Below are positions 1 to 11,564 of a stretch of DNA of 64,000 nucleotides, in pieces. This DNA comes from Ianthella basta. Taxonomy: Eukaryota; Porifera; Demospongiae; Verongiida; Ianthellidae. The position numbers and the translations under genes were made by a program. Each line of letters opens with the position of its first letter. Within the stretch, counting starts at the first letter, position 1. The stretch is taken from positions 11,406,123 through 11,470,122 of the forward strand of contig OZ025868.1 of assembly GCA_964019415.1 (NCBI GenBank). The letters run 5' to 3'. A model generated the notes under the pieces. That model saw nothing but the letters and a program-made list of their open reading frames with translations. It had not been told where the DNA came from and did no database searches.

Positions 1-39
1 TGGATAGTGCTTCAGCATACAAACAGCATGTGCTGCGAA

Positions 40-110
40 TTCTTTAGTCGGATTTGGAGATTAGTGCGAACAAAAAAAATTGACCTAGCTCCGGCCATTA
101 CAATAGGTTG
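40..110 (-). repeat. Dispersed repeat, copy also near 40930
   Basis: This short stretch reads, in reverse complement, like the DNA at about 40926-40980. Both share a block running from an ATTATAATGG-like sequence through GAGCTAGG and a T-rich run to CGCACTAATCTC. It is therefore one copy of an interspersed repeat. No coding potential is evident. Confidence 0.5.
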
Positions 111-199
111 CATGCACCCAAATAATTATGTGAAGATGGTGAGACATTACTGTTACTTCGCACTAAGCTTTGATCGTGTGGGGCTTTGATTGCAGCATG

Positions 200-420
200 G
201 CAGTCAGCCCGTGACTGGTACATACATAGAGGAAGGGTGAATGGTCAATGCTGATGTCAGTTTCTTGGTGACTAAACCTCTATGATACGGCATAGATCTC
301 AGGTTCGATTCCCCCCTTAAGCAAAGGGCACCCATATACTGTGGTGATCTGAGGGATGTTCCTCCGGTAATAGGTTGATGATGCTGATACGTTTCTGTTG
401 CATGCAAGTGTGAATACTAT
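200..420 (+). mobile_element. Probable tRNA-derived SINE
   Basis: A perfect RNA polymerase III B-box-like string, GGTTCGATTCC, lies at 302-312. It is preceded at roughly the tRNA spacing by a degraded A-box-like region near 265-280. The surrounding sequence does not fold as a complete tRNA, so a SINE head is more likely than a tRNA gene. No terminal duplication was identified. Confidence 0.4.
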
Positions 421-1204
421 AAAAGCCAACATTATATATTGTGGCTACTGCATGTTTGCATGGTGCATGTGGCTACTGCATGCTGAAAGATTCAGGTAAC
501 CTGTTATGCCATTGATATGATCTTGTAAGATAAAATAAGATTATCTGATACCTGATACCTGATACCTGAAGTCATTCTGGTGATATAACTTTGGTTGGTT
601 TGGAATGAGAAAGAACACCTCAACTGTACTGAAATCACTTTAGATGCAGAATAGCGTGAGTGCTTCTGTTCCAAGAGAGAACTTTACCCAAGTAAACAGA
701 CAATAGAGAGGTTTAGCATAGCATAAAATGGTACAATTTATGATAACATATTGTGCAATCACAAAATACGGTAAATCGCTTGCATATTTTATGATAGAAC
801 TGAACTTGATTGTTGCTTTTAAACGCTATGCACTTCACCATCTTTTCAGTGTCTGCGAGCGTCCTAGGCACTTCTACAGTGTCTATGCGCATGTCACTAC
901 TCACCCAGCGAGCGTCGCACAAGTATCCAGCTTTCTCAGCGCGAGCGCGTGCGTTGGACCATGCATGCTCCTTCTGCGGAGGTTCCTCTCGCTTATACGG
1001 CTGTCGCTCTTCTTACAAGGATACACGCAGCTTCACCTGTACTTTTTAGCATTGCTGGCGACGTCTTCCTGCTTCGCGAGTTCGTTGCACACGAGCCGAC
1101 CTGCCTGTATAGTGTCACCTGCCTCGGTGGAAGTCGCTACTTGTCTAGCTGCTTCTTGCACTTGATTGCAAAGGGCGACGTCTTATTGCTCTCGTTGTCT
1201 TCTT
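421..1204. other. No gene recognised
   Basis: Open frames exist, the longest at 728-1165 on the + strand, but none has a recognisable domain, splice signals or a paralogue in the window. Near 541-570 there is a short run of ACCTGAT direct repeats. The minus-strand text near 1060-1200 contains short protein-like runs that may belong to the retroelement remnant next to it. Confidence 0.3.
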
Positions 1205-1345
1205 GCTTTGGCAAGTGATCAGTCAATACTGATATTTCTAAAAGACACTAGCCAAAGGAGATCAGATATCAGACGTTTCGGCAGCGCTACGGCTGCCTTC
1301 ATCAGTGATTACAATGACACTTACAAGCAGGTGCATAAATAGGGG
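1205..1345 (-). mobile_element. Penelope-like element remnant with hammerhead-like core
   Basis: On the minus strand, 1271-1305 reads CTGATGA, an extra A, then stem arms GGCAGC and GCTGCC around a six-base loop, then GAAAC and GTC. This resembles the core of a hammerhead ribozyme, which Penelope-like elements are known to carry in their terminal repeats. A second copy with a compensatory stem change lies at 33280-33316. The extra A after CTGATGA departs from the canonical core, so self-cleavage activity is doubtful. No reverse transcriptase is seen beside it, so this is a fragment. Confidence 0.45.
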
Positions 1346-1558
1346 GTGGTCACGTGAGGCACTGGTGTTTACAGGAATAAGCACACATCATGCAATGTCT
1401 CTAGTGTTTACTGGAATAAGCATACATCATGCAATGTCTCTAACAGGAAAAGACATTCTCCGGTTTCTGTAGTAATTACAGTCTAGTTCGTTCAGTAAAA
1501 TGATTCGACGGCAAGGGAATTCAAGCGCAAATCATTTCTGTTCGAGCTGTAACAAGCC

Positions 1559-1662
1559 AGTTATCACATGGCCCCTCGGGCGCTTCGCTAATTTATCGCA
1601 CTCAGGCGCTTCGCGCCCTTGTGTGATAAATTTGCGAACGTCCTCGCGGCCATGTGATAACT
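1559..1662. repeat. Nested palindrome, hairpin-type repeat
   Basis: Outer arms AGTTATCACATGGCC (1559-1573) and its reverse complement (1648-1662) enclose an inner pair based on AATTTATC and GATAAATT. The middle holds repeated CAGGCGCTTCGC-like strings. A related CACTCAGGCGCTTC string occurs near 61100. It looks like a small hairpin element or MITE. Confidence 0.55.
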
Positions 1663-1886
1663 AGTACTTAGCAGCAGTGCTGCAGCCACTGAGAAAGGTA
1701 ATCACAGCACAAGCAAATAATTGTAGCCATTAATTTCACATTTTAGTGGGAGTCATTCACACTAAACCATTGATCAGATGTTTCGTCTTAGTAGTAATCC
1801 TATATAGTTGCAATTGCAATAATTGCACATTAATCGTGGATTCAGGATGTCACTCACCCATTTGTTCATGTATATTATTCAATCTA

Positions 1887-2379
1887 CCGTATATGTCCGT
1901 ATAGAGGCTGTCAAATAGAGGCCGAGTTCAAATTGATGCTGGGTCTGGAATCGACATACTGGCACTCTTCAGCATCTGAGCTGTACGCTTTAGGTAGGAA
2001 TCAAACCCAGTGTGACATGTGGTGACTTACTGAAGTTCCCACTGCAGTATAGCAATGTCCAAGTCTGTAGAGAAGCGCACTGCATAGCTACTTCTTTCTT
2101 CAGCTAAAGAAATAAACGAAGTAGAGCCGTGAAAGAAGCCAATGTGATGCAAATGGGAGTCGCTGGACGACACTGAAGTTCGAGCTCGGCAACTTCTGAG
2201 AACTCGTGCCTTCTCAGCGCGTGCGAATCGACGGCAACTATGTCTTATCACAGATTTGATATAGGAAACTTGGCCAGGAATCAGTTCATTTTAATAGATG
2301 CTTGGGCTCGAATAGAGGCCGTGCTTCAAAAACCTCTTGAAAGCAATAGATGCCCGAGCCTCTATTCGGACATATACTG
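1887..2379. mobile_element. MITE with TA target duplication, Tc1/mariner-like ends
   Basis: Inverted ends read C(C/A)GTATATGTCCG(T/A)ATAGAGGCT, inward from 1887 and from 2379. A TA dinucleotide flanks both sides (1885-1886 and 2380-2381). At 493 bp with TA target sites this fits a non-autonomous Tc1/mariner-type element. A 74-codon minus-strand frame (2027-2251) ending near a GTAAGT donor lies inside, but no transposase motif is seen. Confidence 0.6.
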
Positions 2380-2447
2380 TACCTCACTTGAGAATTCTTT
2401 TCTCTTTTACTAATTTTGTTTTGTAAAGAAACTGGTAAAAGTGACAG

Positions 2448-5400
2448 ATGGTCCAATCACTTGCTACAGATGCTCTGCAAATGCCTATCATTATGCGGGA
2501 ATTATTCATGGCGATTTCAAGTGGCGAAGCACAAATTGTTTTGGAACTGTTGGACAGAGGAGTCCCAATTGACACTAAGGATAGCAAAGGGATATCATTA
2601 ATGCATTTGGCAGCACAAGGTGGTCATGTGACCATAATGAGGCTTCTCATCAGGAGAGGATGTGATGTAGACTCAGTTGACATTAGAGGGTGCACTCCAC
2701 TGCACTGGGCTGCAGCAAGGGGCCAGACAAAGGCTGTTCGTGAACTGTTCAGGTGCGGAGCAATCAAGTCTATTGTTGCCAGTAAGCATGGGACTCCATT
2801 ACATCAAGCAGCCCTTAATGGACATGTGGAGACTATTGTAGCCATGTTGGAGGAAGGATGCACCTATGATGTGTTGAGCAGTGATGGTTCCACTGTTCTA
2901 CATTTTGCAGCTCAATGTGACCATGTTAAAGTGGCGAGGGAGTTAGTAGGCAGAGGATGTGATGTTAATGTACTGAAAACAAATGGCTGCACTCCTCTCC
3001 ATGTTGCTGCTGGTTGTGGTAGGACAAAAGCAGTTCGTGAACTGTTTAAACTTGGCGCAGCAAAGTCAATTGTTGCTGGTAATTGTGGCACTCCTCTTCA
3101 TCAGGCAGCCCTTGGGGGACATGTGGAGACTGTTGTAGCCATGCTGGAGGAAGGGTGTGCTTTCAATGTATTGAGCAGTGATGGATCCACTGCTCTGCAT
3201 TTTGCAGCTCAAGGTGGAAATACTGAAGTAGTGAGGGAGTTGATGAATAGAGGGTGTAATGTGAATGTAGTCAAAGTGAATGGCTGTACTCCCCTCCACA
3301 TTGCTGCCGTTTTTGGTAAAACAGAGGCAGTTCGTGAGCTAATCAAACTTGGTGCAACCAAGTCAGTTGTTGCAGGTAAATTTGGGGCTCCTCTTCATCA
3401 AGCAGCCCTTGAGGGGCATGTGGAAACGGCTGTAGCCATGTTAGAGGCAGGGTGTGCTATTGACATTGTGGACAGTAATGGATCTACTGTTTTGCATTTT
3501 GCAGCGGAAGGTGGTTACATTGAAATGTTGAGGGAGTTAGTAAGTAGGCGGTGTGATATAAATGCGTTGAAGGCAGATGGCTGTACTCCCCTCCATTCTG
3601 CTGCTTTTTGTGGTAGAACAAAAGCAGTTCGTGAATTGATCAGACTTGGTGCAAGTAAGGCAATGGTTGCTGGTATTTGTGGAACTCCACTTCATCAAGC
3701 AGCCCTTCAAGGGCATGTGGAAACTGTTGTAGCCATGTTGGAGGAAGGGTGTCCATTTGATACTGTGAACAGTGCTGGATCAACTGTTTTACACTGTGCA
3801 GCTCAAGGTGGTCATGTTGAGGTTTTGAGGGAGTTAGTAGGCAGAGGGTGTAATGTGAATGCAGTAAAATTCAATGGCTGTACTCCCCTCCATTCTGCTG
3901 CTGCTTGTGGTAGAACGGACATGGTTTGTGAAATCATCAAACTTGGTGCTACTAAGTCAGTTGTTGCTGGTAATTGTGGGACTCCACTTCATCAAGCAGC
4001 CCTTCGAGGACATCTGGAAACTGTTTTAGCTATGTTGGAGGAAGGGTGTCCTATTGATGCAGTGGACAGTGTTGGAAGAACTGTTCTGCATTCTGCAGCT
4101 TAAGGCGGCCATGTTGAAGTAGTGAGGGAATTGATTAGCAGAGGTTGTGATGTGAATGCAGTGAATGCAAATGGCTGTACTCCCCTCCACTCTGCTGCTG
4201 CATGTGGTAGAAAGGAAGCTGTCTGTGAACTCATCAAACTTGGTGCAAGCAAGTCAACAGTTGCTGGTGCATATGGGACTCCACTTCATCAAGCAGCTGT
4301 TCAGGGACATGTGATAGCTGCGGACATCCTTTTAGAGAATGATACTTGTGAACCAAATATGGTTACAATTGATGTAGCATCCTCGAAGGTGCAACCAGGC
4401 TGTAGTCTGGTAAATATTTGTGATTCAGTTGGTGAGACACCTGTCATGTATGCTGTGCAGGGTGGACAGGTGGCCATGTTCAAGTTATTGACATCTAAAG
4501 GTGGGTCTATCTCTGACATAGACACTCATTCTGTGTCCACACTTGAGCACTGCTTTGTCGGTGGTCATGCCAGCAAACTGAGCCAGTTCTGTGAGGCATG
4601 TGGCATTGGGAGCAGTGGAGAAGGACTGAGGGGTGCTTTAACAACCTTCATCAGTTGTGGTCTGGTTGATCCACGCAAAGTCCTCTGTTTGTGTGCCATT
4701 CCAGGAGACACTGTATTCCTGGAAGACCAGTTCAAGAAACTGGTTGCTTCTGATAACTGTTCATTGCCGGCAGCTGTGAAATGTGCCAAGCACTATTTCC
4801 ACATTGGTGAAGGGGTTCCATTCATTGACCAGCTCCATTTATTGGATGAGAATACCTTGAATCCTTTGCAAATATCACTGCTGTCACTGAAGTGTTTTGA
4901 AATGGGATTCGCTGAATATTCAATTCAGCATGGTGCAAATGACCACACTTTGTTCATCACCAAGCTGTTGTCCCACCCTGTGTTGAAGGAAACAGTTCGT
5001 GAGAACTTCCCAAATGGCTTAAGCCCCCTTGACCTAGCTCGGCAGTTTGATCTCCCTGACATAGCTGCATTGATTGAGGAAGCAGGTGGATGTCCAGGAG
5101 TGTGGGCAGACATACCTCAAGATATGTTTTCAAGCCATCATAGTCATTTTTTCACCATTTGTACGTCACTCTCAATAGTGTGTGATCCCAGCCAAGGAGG
5201 CCATGAGGCTGTGAAGAAGGCTGTGATAAAACTCCTTGGTGGACAGACTGTGGATAGTGTTTTACAGGTAGACGACGAGAGTCAGTTGGTAAACGAGCAA
5301 ATCTTGAGCCAGTGTCCTGATCTAAGGGATTTAGTCGCGCACATACTGCCTTGCATCGAAGGGAGACACTGGAAAAAAGTTGGACTGACTCTTGGCTTGA

Positions 5401-5600
5401 AGAAGAGCACACTAGATGGTCTTGAGCGGCAATATTCCAACAATGATGACAGGTATCTTGAGACCCTGAGCTACTGGTTGGAGCATGGTAGCAGTGCGAC
5501 CTGGAAGACCCTGTTGGATGTCTTGGGTCACTTTGAGACTAAACACACTATTGATGATCTGTCAGACAGAATTGTGTCAGAAGTCAGAGGAGCTAACAAG
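2448..5600 (+). CDS. Ankyrin/death-domain gene copy 1, exon 1 (one in-frame TAA)
   Basis: Likely a cytoplasmic scaffold that binds partners through ankyrin repeats and signals through death domains; this is inferred from the families. Codons 1-551 and 553-1051 are open in one frame. The only stop is TAA at 4101-4103, where sister repeats have CAA (Gln). About 19 ankyrin repeats of 33 residues (residues ~15-640) form six three-repeat units starting GTPLHQAA, STVLHFAA and CTPLHSAA. A conserved middle region follows (about 690-910, containing STLEHCFVGGHASKLSQFCE), then a death domain at ~960-1045 (RHWKKVGLTLGL, YLETLSYWLEHG, TWKTLLDVLG). The start ATG matches copies 3 and 4. The exon ends in phase 0 at donor GTACGT (5601). 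The stop may be a pseudogenising mutation, a polymorphism or an assembly error; because the downstream frame is intact, the change looks recent. Confidence 0.75.
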
Positions 5601-5711
5601 GTACGTGTTCAGGTGCTGTGTGGTGAGCAGCTAGTACTGGAGGAGGCGATTAAGTGTTGCTCTCCTGTTACGTGTGCTAGTGGTTGTGCTGCCTTCTCCT
5701 ATTTCTCTCAG

Positions 5712-5811
5712 ATGGTAGCTGTATCTGTTCCCCTCAGACCTGTCATTAGGTCTATGCCAGTTGTGAGTGGAGGTGCTATGGCTGCAGAGAGGTATCCACC
5801 TCACGGTGAAG
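5712..5811 (+). CDS. Ankyrin/death-domain gene copy 1, exon 2 (linker)
   Basis: A 100-nt exon between a pyrimidine-rich acceptor ending TCTCTCAG (5711) and donor GTGAGC (5812). It is entered in phase 0 and left with one base over. It encodes a low-complexity linker starting MVAVSVPLRPVI. Equivalent exons in copies 3 and 4 are 97 and 88 nt with the same phases, and that conservation is the main support. Confidence 0.65.
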
Positions 5812-5961
5812 GTGAGCTGTGTGAATTGTCTTTCCTTCAGTGAGGCTGGGATAGAATAATCTACTGTATACCTCATAGCAGTCATGGCTTCCCCTCTAAG
5901 GAGGGTTATGTAGAATAAGAGTTTATCACCACTTATGAATTTATGTCCCTCCCCTCCACAG

Positions 5962-6269
5962 ACTCCCTCCTCCACTCCAAGCCCACCATGCTGGAGCTCC
6001 TTGACCATGTGGTCCTCCGTGTGGCTGCCCGCTGGTACCACTTTGGTCTTGCCCTTGGAGTGGAGGACTACCTCCTGGAGGACATCAAGGCCACTGAGAG
6101 GGGTGAGGTGGAGACCTGCTGCACTGACATGCTCAAGCGCTGGCTCAGAGGGGAGCGGGCCACAGGAGGGAAGGAGCGTAGCTGGTCTACTGTGTTGGGA
6201 GCAGTGCAGAGGTGCCTTGGACAGGAGGCAGCTTCAAGCATTGCTGGGGCACTACAGTTAGCTCAGTGA
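5962..6269 (+). CDS. Ankyrin/death-domain gene copy 1, exon 3 (second death domain)
   Basis: Acceptor CCCCTCCACAG ends at 5961, and the leftover G of exon 2 completes the first Asp codon. The exon encodes a second death domain: MLELLDHVVLRVAARWYHFG, LALGVEDYLLEDIKA, CCTDMLKRWLRG and SWSTVLGAVQRCLG give the helix spacing and Trp pattern of the family. It is much more alike between copies than the first death domain is. The reading ends CAG TGA at 6264-6269, but CA|GTGAGT is also a strong splice donor, so a spliced tail is possible (see 6352). Confidence 0.7.
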
Positions 6270-6351
6270 GTTGTGTTGTGCCATGTGTGGTTCCTCTCAA
6301 CGGTTGGAAGTCGAGGGTACTGGGTTATCTTATTGCTGTCCTTTACTTCAG

Positions 6352-6373
6352 GTTGCCCTCTCACGCTTCATGA
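6352..6373 (+). other. Possible alternative last exon of copy 1
   Basis: Acceptor TTACTTCAG ends at 6351. If exon 3 is spliced at CA|GTGAGT (6266), the frame continues as Gln then LPSHAS and a stop. The matching sites in copies 3 and 4 give Gln plus SHSHSV and Gln plus SPSHLS, all with six residues before the stop. This is inference from conserved splice sites. Confidence 0.35.
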
Positions 6374-6837
6374 TGACTCCACTGACTCCTTAGTGACGCC
6401 CCTCTGTTGACTTTGCCATTAAGCTGCCCTACCTTTGTCCCTAGCTGTGTTTGATGTTCTACTGTACCTCCTTGACCACTTCCTTGATGGCATCAACATT
6501 TGACCACTTTCGCTATTGACCTACTTCCTTGCATCAGCGATGCGGACTCATCTACCATGACCCCACCCCCTGACTGCTCACCGTTATGTCTCCACCCCTT
6601 ACTGTCTAATACACATCAGTCGCAGCAGTATAGATAACCCAGATGATGTATCTGGGGATTGTCACCACACAGTGACATGTTCCCACAAAATGGTGAGTCA
6701 CGAATGTTTTGACAAGTCATTTTGCATTATTTGAGTTAAGGAGCACTTCTTTTCACATAACTGTGTACAACAAAACCTTTGTGTATACCTGTGGTGGTTT
6801 GTCCTTGTATATTATACCATTTGGTCACTGATCGAAG

Positions 6838-6838
<1 letters not shown>
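6374..6838 (+). other. 3' flank with degenerate TGATGAC-CCACCC repeats
   Basis: No gene is seen. The segment holds imperfect repeats of a TGATGACnCCAC...TTGACCAC theme that recurs after each death-domain exon (10500-10580, 23195-23400, 23850-23950, 32620-32760). A related exon-like block continues after the microsatellite. This marks the tail of duplicated unit 1. Confidence 0.5.

Positions 6839-6917
<79 letters not shown>
6839..6917 (+). repeat. (TG)n microsatellite, 79 bp
   Basis: An uninterrupted alternating TG run. Confidence 0.98.
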
Positions 6918-6918
<1 letters not shown>

Positions 6919-7054
6919 GCATAAATAATAAATATGCATGTGAATGTACCAAAACAACGCTGGGTGGCTTTATAGTTTGAAACATAGCCCATCTTTACAT
7001 CTTGATTCAGCAACACCCCTTTATATGGTTTATATGGTTAATGGTTATGTCTCC

Positions 7055-7400
7055 TCTCTCCTCCCCAGCCCCTTGAGCTCCCTCTCTTGAGTCACGTTTG
7101 TCACCTGAATGCAATCAACTGGACGCTGTGCTGACTAACATCACCCTCAGCTTCCCCACCACTGTGTGTCCTCAAGTGAGTACCTCATGCAGTACAACAG
7201 TACTAGGAAGATTGTTGTAAGTCAAATGTCCAATGGCCAAACCAGAAGCCATTCCAGACTGTCATTGTGAAGGTCAGCAGCTAACTAGTACAGCACCTAC
7301 TATGGTGTGACTAACCATTTACTGACATCGACCACCTCTACTTTACATTCCATCCCAAACTTCCCTCAATGTGTGTGATGTATATTGCATGCAGTGCTTT
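7055..7400 (+). repeat. Tail block of duplicated unit 1
   Basis: It begins with an acceptor-like CTCCTCCCCAG and contains a CTGGACGCTGTGCTGACTAA-like string, GTGTCCTCAAG and AAGCCATTCC. Homologous blocks lie at 12820-13200, 24715-25060 and 27180-27540. The frame is not conserved, so it is a duplicated non-coding or decayed segment. Confidence 0.6.
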
Positions 7401-7677
7401 ACACTGTTGACCATCATGCAGTAGCAAGGTAGTAAATTTCACCACATTTCTTTTTCAGGAATGGATGGAGAAGTTTAGAGCTTCTGTTACCATTGGGAAT
7501 CACCACAGCATCAGAATGGATACAGCCACGCTCTCTTGACAATTTTAAGTTATTAGAACTGTTTCTGAATATGTAGATACTGCATGCAAGCCACAGCGAA
7601 ACATGGACTGGAGGAGCCCCAGCTTGGACATGCTGATCGTAGACATATATATAATAGCTACGTACTGAAAATAATGA

Positions 7678-7803
<126 letters not shown>

Positions 7804-9657
7804 TAAACAGAGGTGTCCCACTTGACACTATGGTTGACGAGGGAAAGTCCTTATTGCATTTGGCAGCACAGAATGTTTATGTGACCACAATGAAGCTATC
7901 AAGAGGGGATGTGATGTAAACTCTGTCATACATTCCCATCTTATAGAGGGCTCACTCCACTGTACACTGCTGCTGCAATGGGACAGACAGATGCTGTTAG
8001 AGAATTGACTTGGAAGGGTGCAGACAAGTCAGTGGTTATTGGTAGATTTAACACTCCACTTTATCAAGCAGCCACCAGTGGACATAAAGAAACTGTTGTA
8101 GCCATGTTGGAGGAAGGATGTTCTATGTATGAAAGTAATAGACAATGATTAGCTACTGCTCTGCACTGGACAGCTGAAGATGGCCATGTTGAAGTAGTGA
8201 GGAAATTGGTAGGCAGAAGGTCACAAGAATGCAGAGGAAGCAAATGGTTGTACTCCCCTCCACTCTGCTGCTGGTTATGGCGACTAGAATACAAGTTGTT
8301 AGTAAATTGGTCAATCTGGGTGCCGTCAAGTCAGTAGTTGTTGGTATGCTGGCACACCTTTGTACCAAGCTATACAGCAAAGGATCATATGGAGACTGTT
8401 GAAGCACTTTTGGAGGATGAAGTTTATGAAGGTGATTTGACCAAACATGATGACACAGCCTCTAATGCTCAAGTGTTGGATTGTGATGTCATTGGTACTC
8501 ACTTGGCCAGACTCTCATCATGTGGGCTGTGGGACAGGGGCATGTGGAAGCGGTCAAGATGCTGACCACTAAAGGTGGGGCTGCCACTGAAAGGAACAGT
8601 CCTTGTTTATTGACTTTGAGTACTTTTTTGTTGGTATTCATGGCAGGTAACTGAGCTAGTTCTGTGAAACATTTGGCATTGACAGCAGTGGATAAGGGCT
8701 GAAGGGTGCTCTGGCAGCCTTCATTAATCAAGCTCTTATTGGTGGTCACATAATCTTGTGTCTGTGTGCCATTTCTGGGACAGTATATTAATGGAAGGCC
8801 ATTTCAACGAACTACTGTACTTGCATGCTTCTGATGCCTGTCATGCCTGCAACAGTGAAATGTGCCAAGTACTACTTCAACCGAGGTGTTCAATTCATTA
8901 ACCAGCTCATCATACCAGATGAGAGTGCCCTGAACCCATTACACATTTTCCTGCTATCAATGAAATTCTTCAAAATGAGATTTGCTGGAACTTCAGTCAG
9001 GTGTGGTACCAAGGACCATACTTCATTCATCACTAAGCTATTACCTACCTTGTCTTCAAGGAAACAGTGAATAAATACTTCCCAAATGAGCTTAAGTCCT
9101 CTTGACCTAGCTCAGCAGTTAAATTCCAAAACCTAGCTTCAAAATTGAAGGGGCCAGGTGGACGTCCAAGAGTGTGGGTGGGCATACCACAGGATATAGA
9201 AATTTAGCATCATACGTATAGCACTGCTTCAATTGAAAGAAGTTTGCCTCTATTAAGACTATTACTGAGGATGGTGAACAGGGTCTTAAAACCATTAAAA
9301 GTGTCTTTTAATCCTCTTTGGTGGACATTTGATGCGTACAGCTGATGGCAGTTAGTTGATGAAGGTGAATGTCTTGGGCCGGCATCTTGACCTAAAGGAC
9401 GTAGTCGCACACATGTGCTTCCTTGCGTGTAAGTGAGACACTGGAAGAGATTTGGACTGGCTCTTGGCATGGAGAAAAGCACCCTTGATGGTTTTGTCAG
9501 CAATACTCTAATTACGTTGCATGGGATGACCCTGAGCTACTGGTTGGAGCATGGCAGAAGTGTGTCCTGGAAGACACTGTTTGATGTGATGGACCACTTT
9601 GACACAAACACACTAATAATAAACTAACACACAAGATTGTTTCAAAACTGCCAGCAG
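7804..9657 (+). pseudogene. Ankyrin/death-domain copy 2, decayed exon 1
   Basis: The homology starts in mid-repeat immediately after the TG run (NRGVPLDT, then KSLLHLAAQ), so the initiator and N-terminus are gone. Ankyrin pieces follow with several frameshifts and stops. Recognisable islands are ALLEDEVYEGDLTKHD near 8400 (closest to copy 4), CAKYYFNRGVQFINQL near 8860, RCGTKDHTSFITKLLP near 9000, and the first death domain at 9435-9625 (HWKRFGLALGMEKSTLDGF, LSYWLEHGRSVSWKTLFDV). A GTAGGT donor follows at 9658. The ankyrin part is short, as in copy 4, which suggests they share a more recent ancestor. It is very unlikely to make a functional protein. Confidence 0.85.
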
Positions 9658-9781
9658 GTAGGTGCGCAGCTGTGTGTGTTTGGTGAAGCTGCTGTTTTGT
9701 GTGCTGTTTGCAGAGAAGACAGTGTTACTCCCTTTCAGGTTTGCTTGTATTTGTGCAACCCGTGGCGTCCTCCTATATCAG

Positions 9782-9873
9782 GCATTAACTGTGAGTGGTC
9801 TCTTGAGACCTGTGTTCCAGTTGTGAGTAGAAGTGCAGATCCTGCACAAAGACGTCCTCCTGCCTGTGTGCAG
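9782..9873 (+). pseudogene. Copy 2 pseudogene, linker exon relic
   Basis: Acceptor-like TATATCAG ends at 9781 and a GTGAGC donor starts at 9874. The sequence CCAGTTGTGAGT and its surroundings align with exon 2 of copy 1. Confidence 0.6.
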
Positions 9874-10031
9874 GTGAGCACTAGCTGCTAACTGTGTGGA
9901 GTGTTTCCTCCGACTGTGATGCTTGGATGGGTTACTTTATACCTCCTTGTGTGTCAGGTCTGCCTGTAAGGAGTGTTGTGTAGCATGAGAATCAATCATC
10001 AGTTGTGAGTGTGTTCCCTCCCCTTCCACAG

Positions 10032-10330
10032 ACCCCTCCTCTGCTCCAAGCCCACCATGCTGGAGCTCCTTGACCATGTGGTCCTCCGTGTGGCTGCCCG
10101 CTGGTACCACTTTGGTCTTGCCCTTGGAGTGGAGGACTACCTTCTGGAGGACATCAAGGCCACTGAGAGGGGTGAGGTGGAGGCCTGCTGCACTGACATG
10201 CTCAAGCGCTGGCTCAGAGGGGAGCGGGCCACAGGAGGGAAGGAGCGTAGCTGGTCTACTGTGTTGGGAGCAGCTTGGAAGTGCCTTGAACGGGAGACAG
10301 CATTGCTGGGGCACTGCAGTCAGCACAGTG
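10032..10330 (+). pseudogene. Copy 2 pseudogene, second death-domain exon
   Basis: The death domain (LELLDHVVLRVAARWYHFG to CCTDMLKRWLRG and SWSTVLGAAWKCLE) is well preserved. One base is missing just after the acceptor, which breaks the phase with exon 2, and a deletion near 10300 removes the last helix and shifts the frame. High DNA similarity to the other copies next to a decayed exon 1 suggests recent death or gene conversion of this exon. Confidence 0.75.
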
Positions 10331-11190
10331 AGTTATGTTGTGTGTTTCTTCTTAACAAGAGAGGAGGTGGAGGGGATTGGGTGATGATCCTGATACTTGT
10401 CTTCTCTGAAGACTTTGTCATAGCTCTTTAGGTTGTTCCCATCCCCTTGACTACCCTCTTATATCCACTCTTCTTTTGGCAGCTGTGTACACTGATCTGT
10501 CGTCCGGTTGTTCCCTCGTTTACAACTTTCTTCAATCACCCCCTGGACCACTCCTGCTGATGACCCCACCCCTTTACTGTCACAGACACATTAGTCAAAT
10601 TGTGTAGCAGGACAGATAATTTCATTGACTTCTTATGGACCTTCCACAATATTTCGTTGCCTCTGTCAATATTGTTGTGACTGTCACTATGTCGACATGT
10701 CCACTAATTGGTGAACTTTGAACATTTGCGACATTAGAGTACACAGTTTGAGTTAACAAGCAGTTCTTATTTCAGTGGGTGCATTAATCCCTTCCACCCC
10801 CCTTCACCCTGCCTTGATCCTGTGGTGTCTTCATGCAGATCCCCTTCAGCTGATAGCTGGGCACCTTGCCTCAACGCAGTAAATGAGCCATGCCAATATA
10901 AACCAAATCAGATGAATAGAAATTGCTTTATTTTTCCTACTGTTGGACCAATCATTGCACTCCAATTGGTGAGCTCTATATTGGTAGCATGTGGTTGAGT
11001 TGACACTACTAGGTGTTGTGGAGGGTAATTCTCTATCATCACTGTTTCCTATCTCTAATTGCTGCAGAGTGCCTCCTGGGAGAGTGAAGATGCCACTCTC
11101 CCTTTTCTGGACCCACCCTAGTGGCCTTCCATTCACACTTCAGAATGCTAAGTCCGATGTGTGCCTATGGACTCCTCACTTGTAGTTTTG
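10331..11190 (+). other. Intergenic tail of unit 2
   Basis: No gene is seen. The segment aligns by eye with tails after copies 3 and 4: a GGTAGCATGTGGTTGAGTTG-like string near 10983 recurs near 23430 and 33145, and the TGATGACCCCACCCC theme is at 10558-10580. Confidence 0.5.
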
Positions 11191-11195
11191 GTCCA

Positions 11196-11290
11196 TGTAG
11201 GTTTGTGTGTGTGTGAGTGTGTGCACGCATGTGCATGTGCGTGTGTGTTTGTTTGTGGGGTGTGGGTGTGTTTGTGCGGGTGTGCATGTG

Positions 11291-11326
<36 letters not shown>

Positions 11327-11528
11327 TGTGTGTGTGTGTGCATGAGTGTGTGTGCACACGTGTGTGTCTGTGTGTGCATGTGCATGTGTGTGTGTGCATG
11401 TGTGCATGCGTGTGTGTGTGTGTGTGTGTGCATGTGTGTGTGTGCTTGTGTGTGTGTGTGTGCATGTGTGTGCACATGCATGTGTGCGTGCGCATGCGTG
11501 TGTGTGTGCGTGTGTGTGTGCGTGTGTG

Positions 11529-11564
<36 letters not shown>

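Noticed and set aside
302-312. tRNA gene at the GGTTCGATTCC B box
   Set aside because: The acceptor and anticodon arms cannot be formed. A SINE head fits better.
728-1165. 145-codon + strand frame
   Set aside because: No domain, start context, splice support or paralogue. Two other frames in the same DNA are also open.
3066-3299. Minus-strand frames inside the ankyrin exons (also 18387-19798, 30002-30207)
   Set aside because: They recur wherever the ankyrin repeat recurs and are antisense shadows of it.
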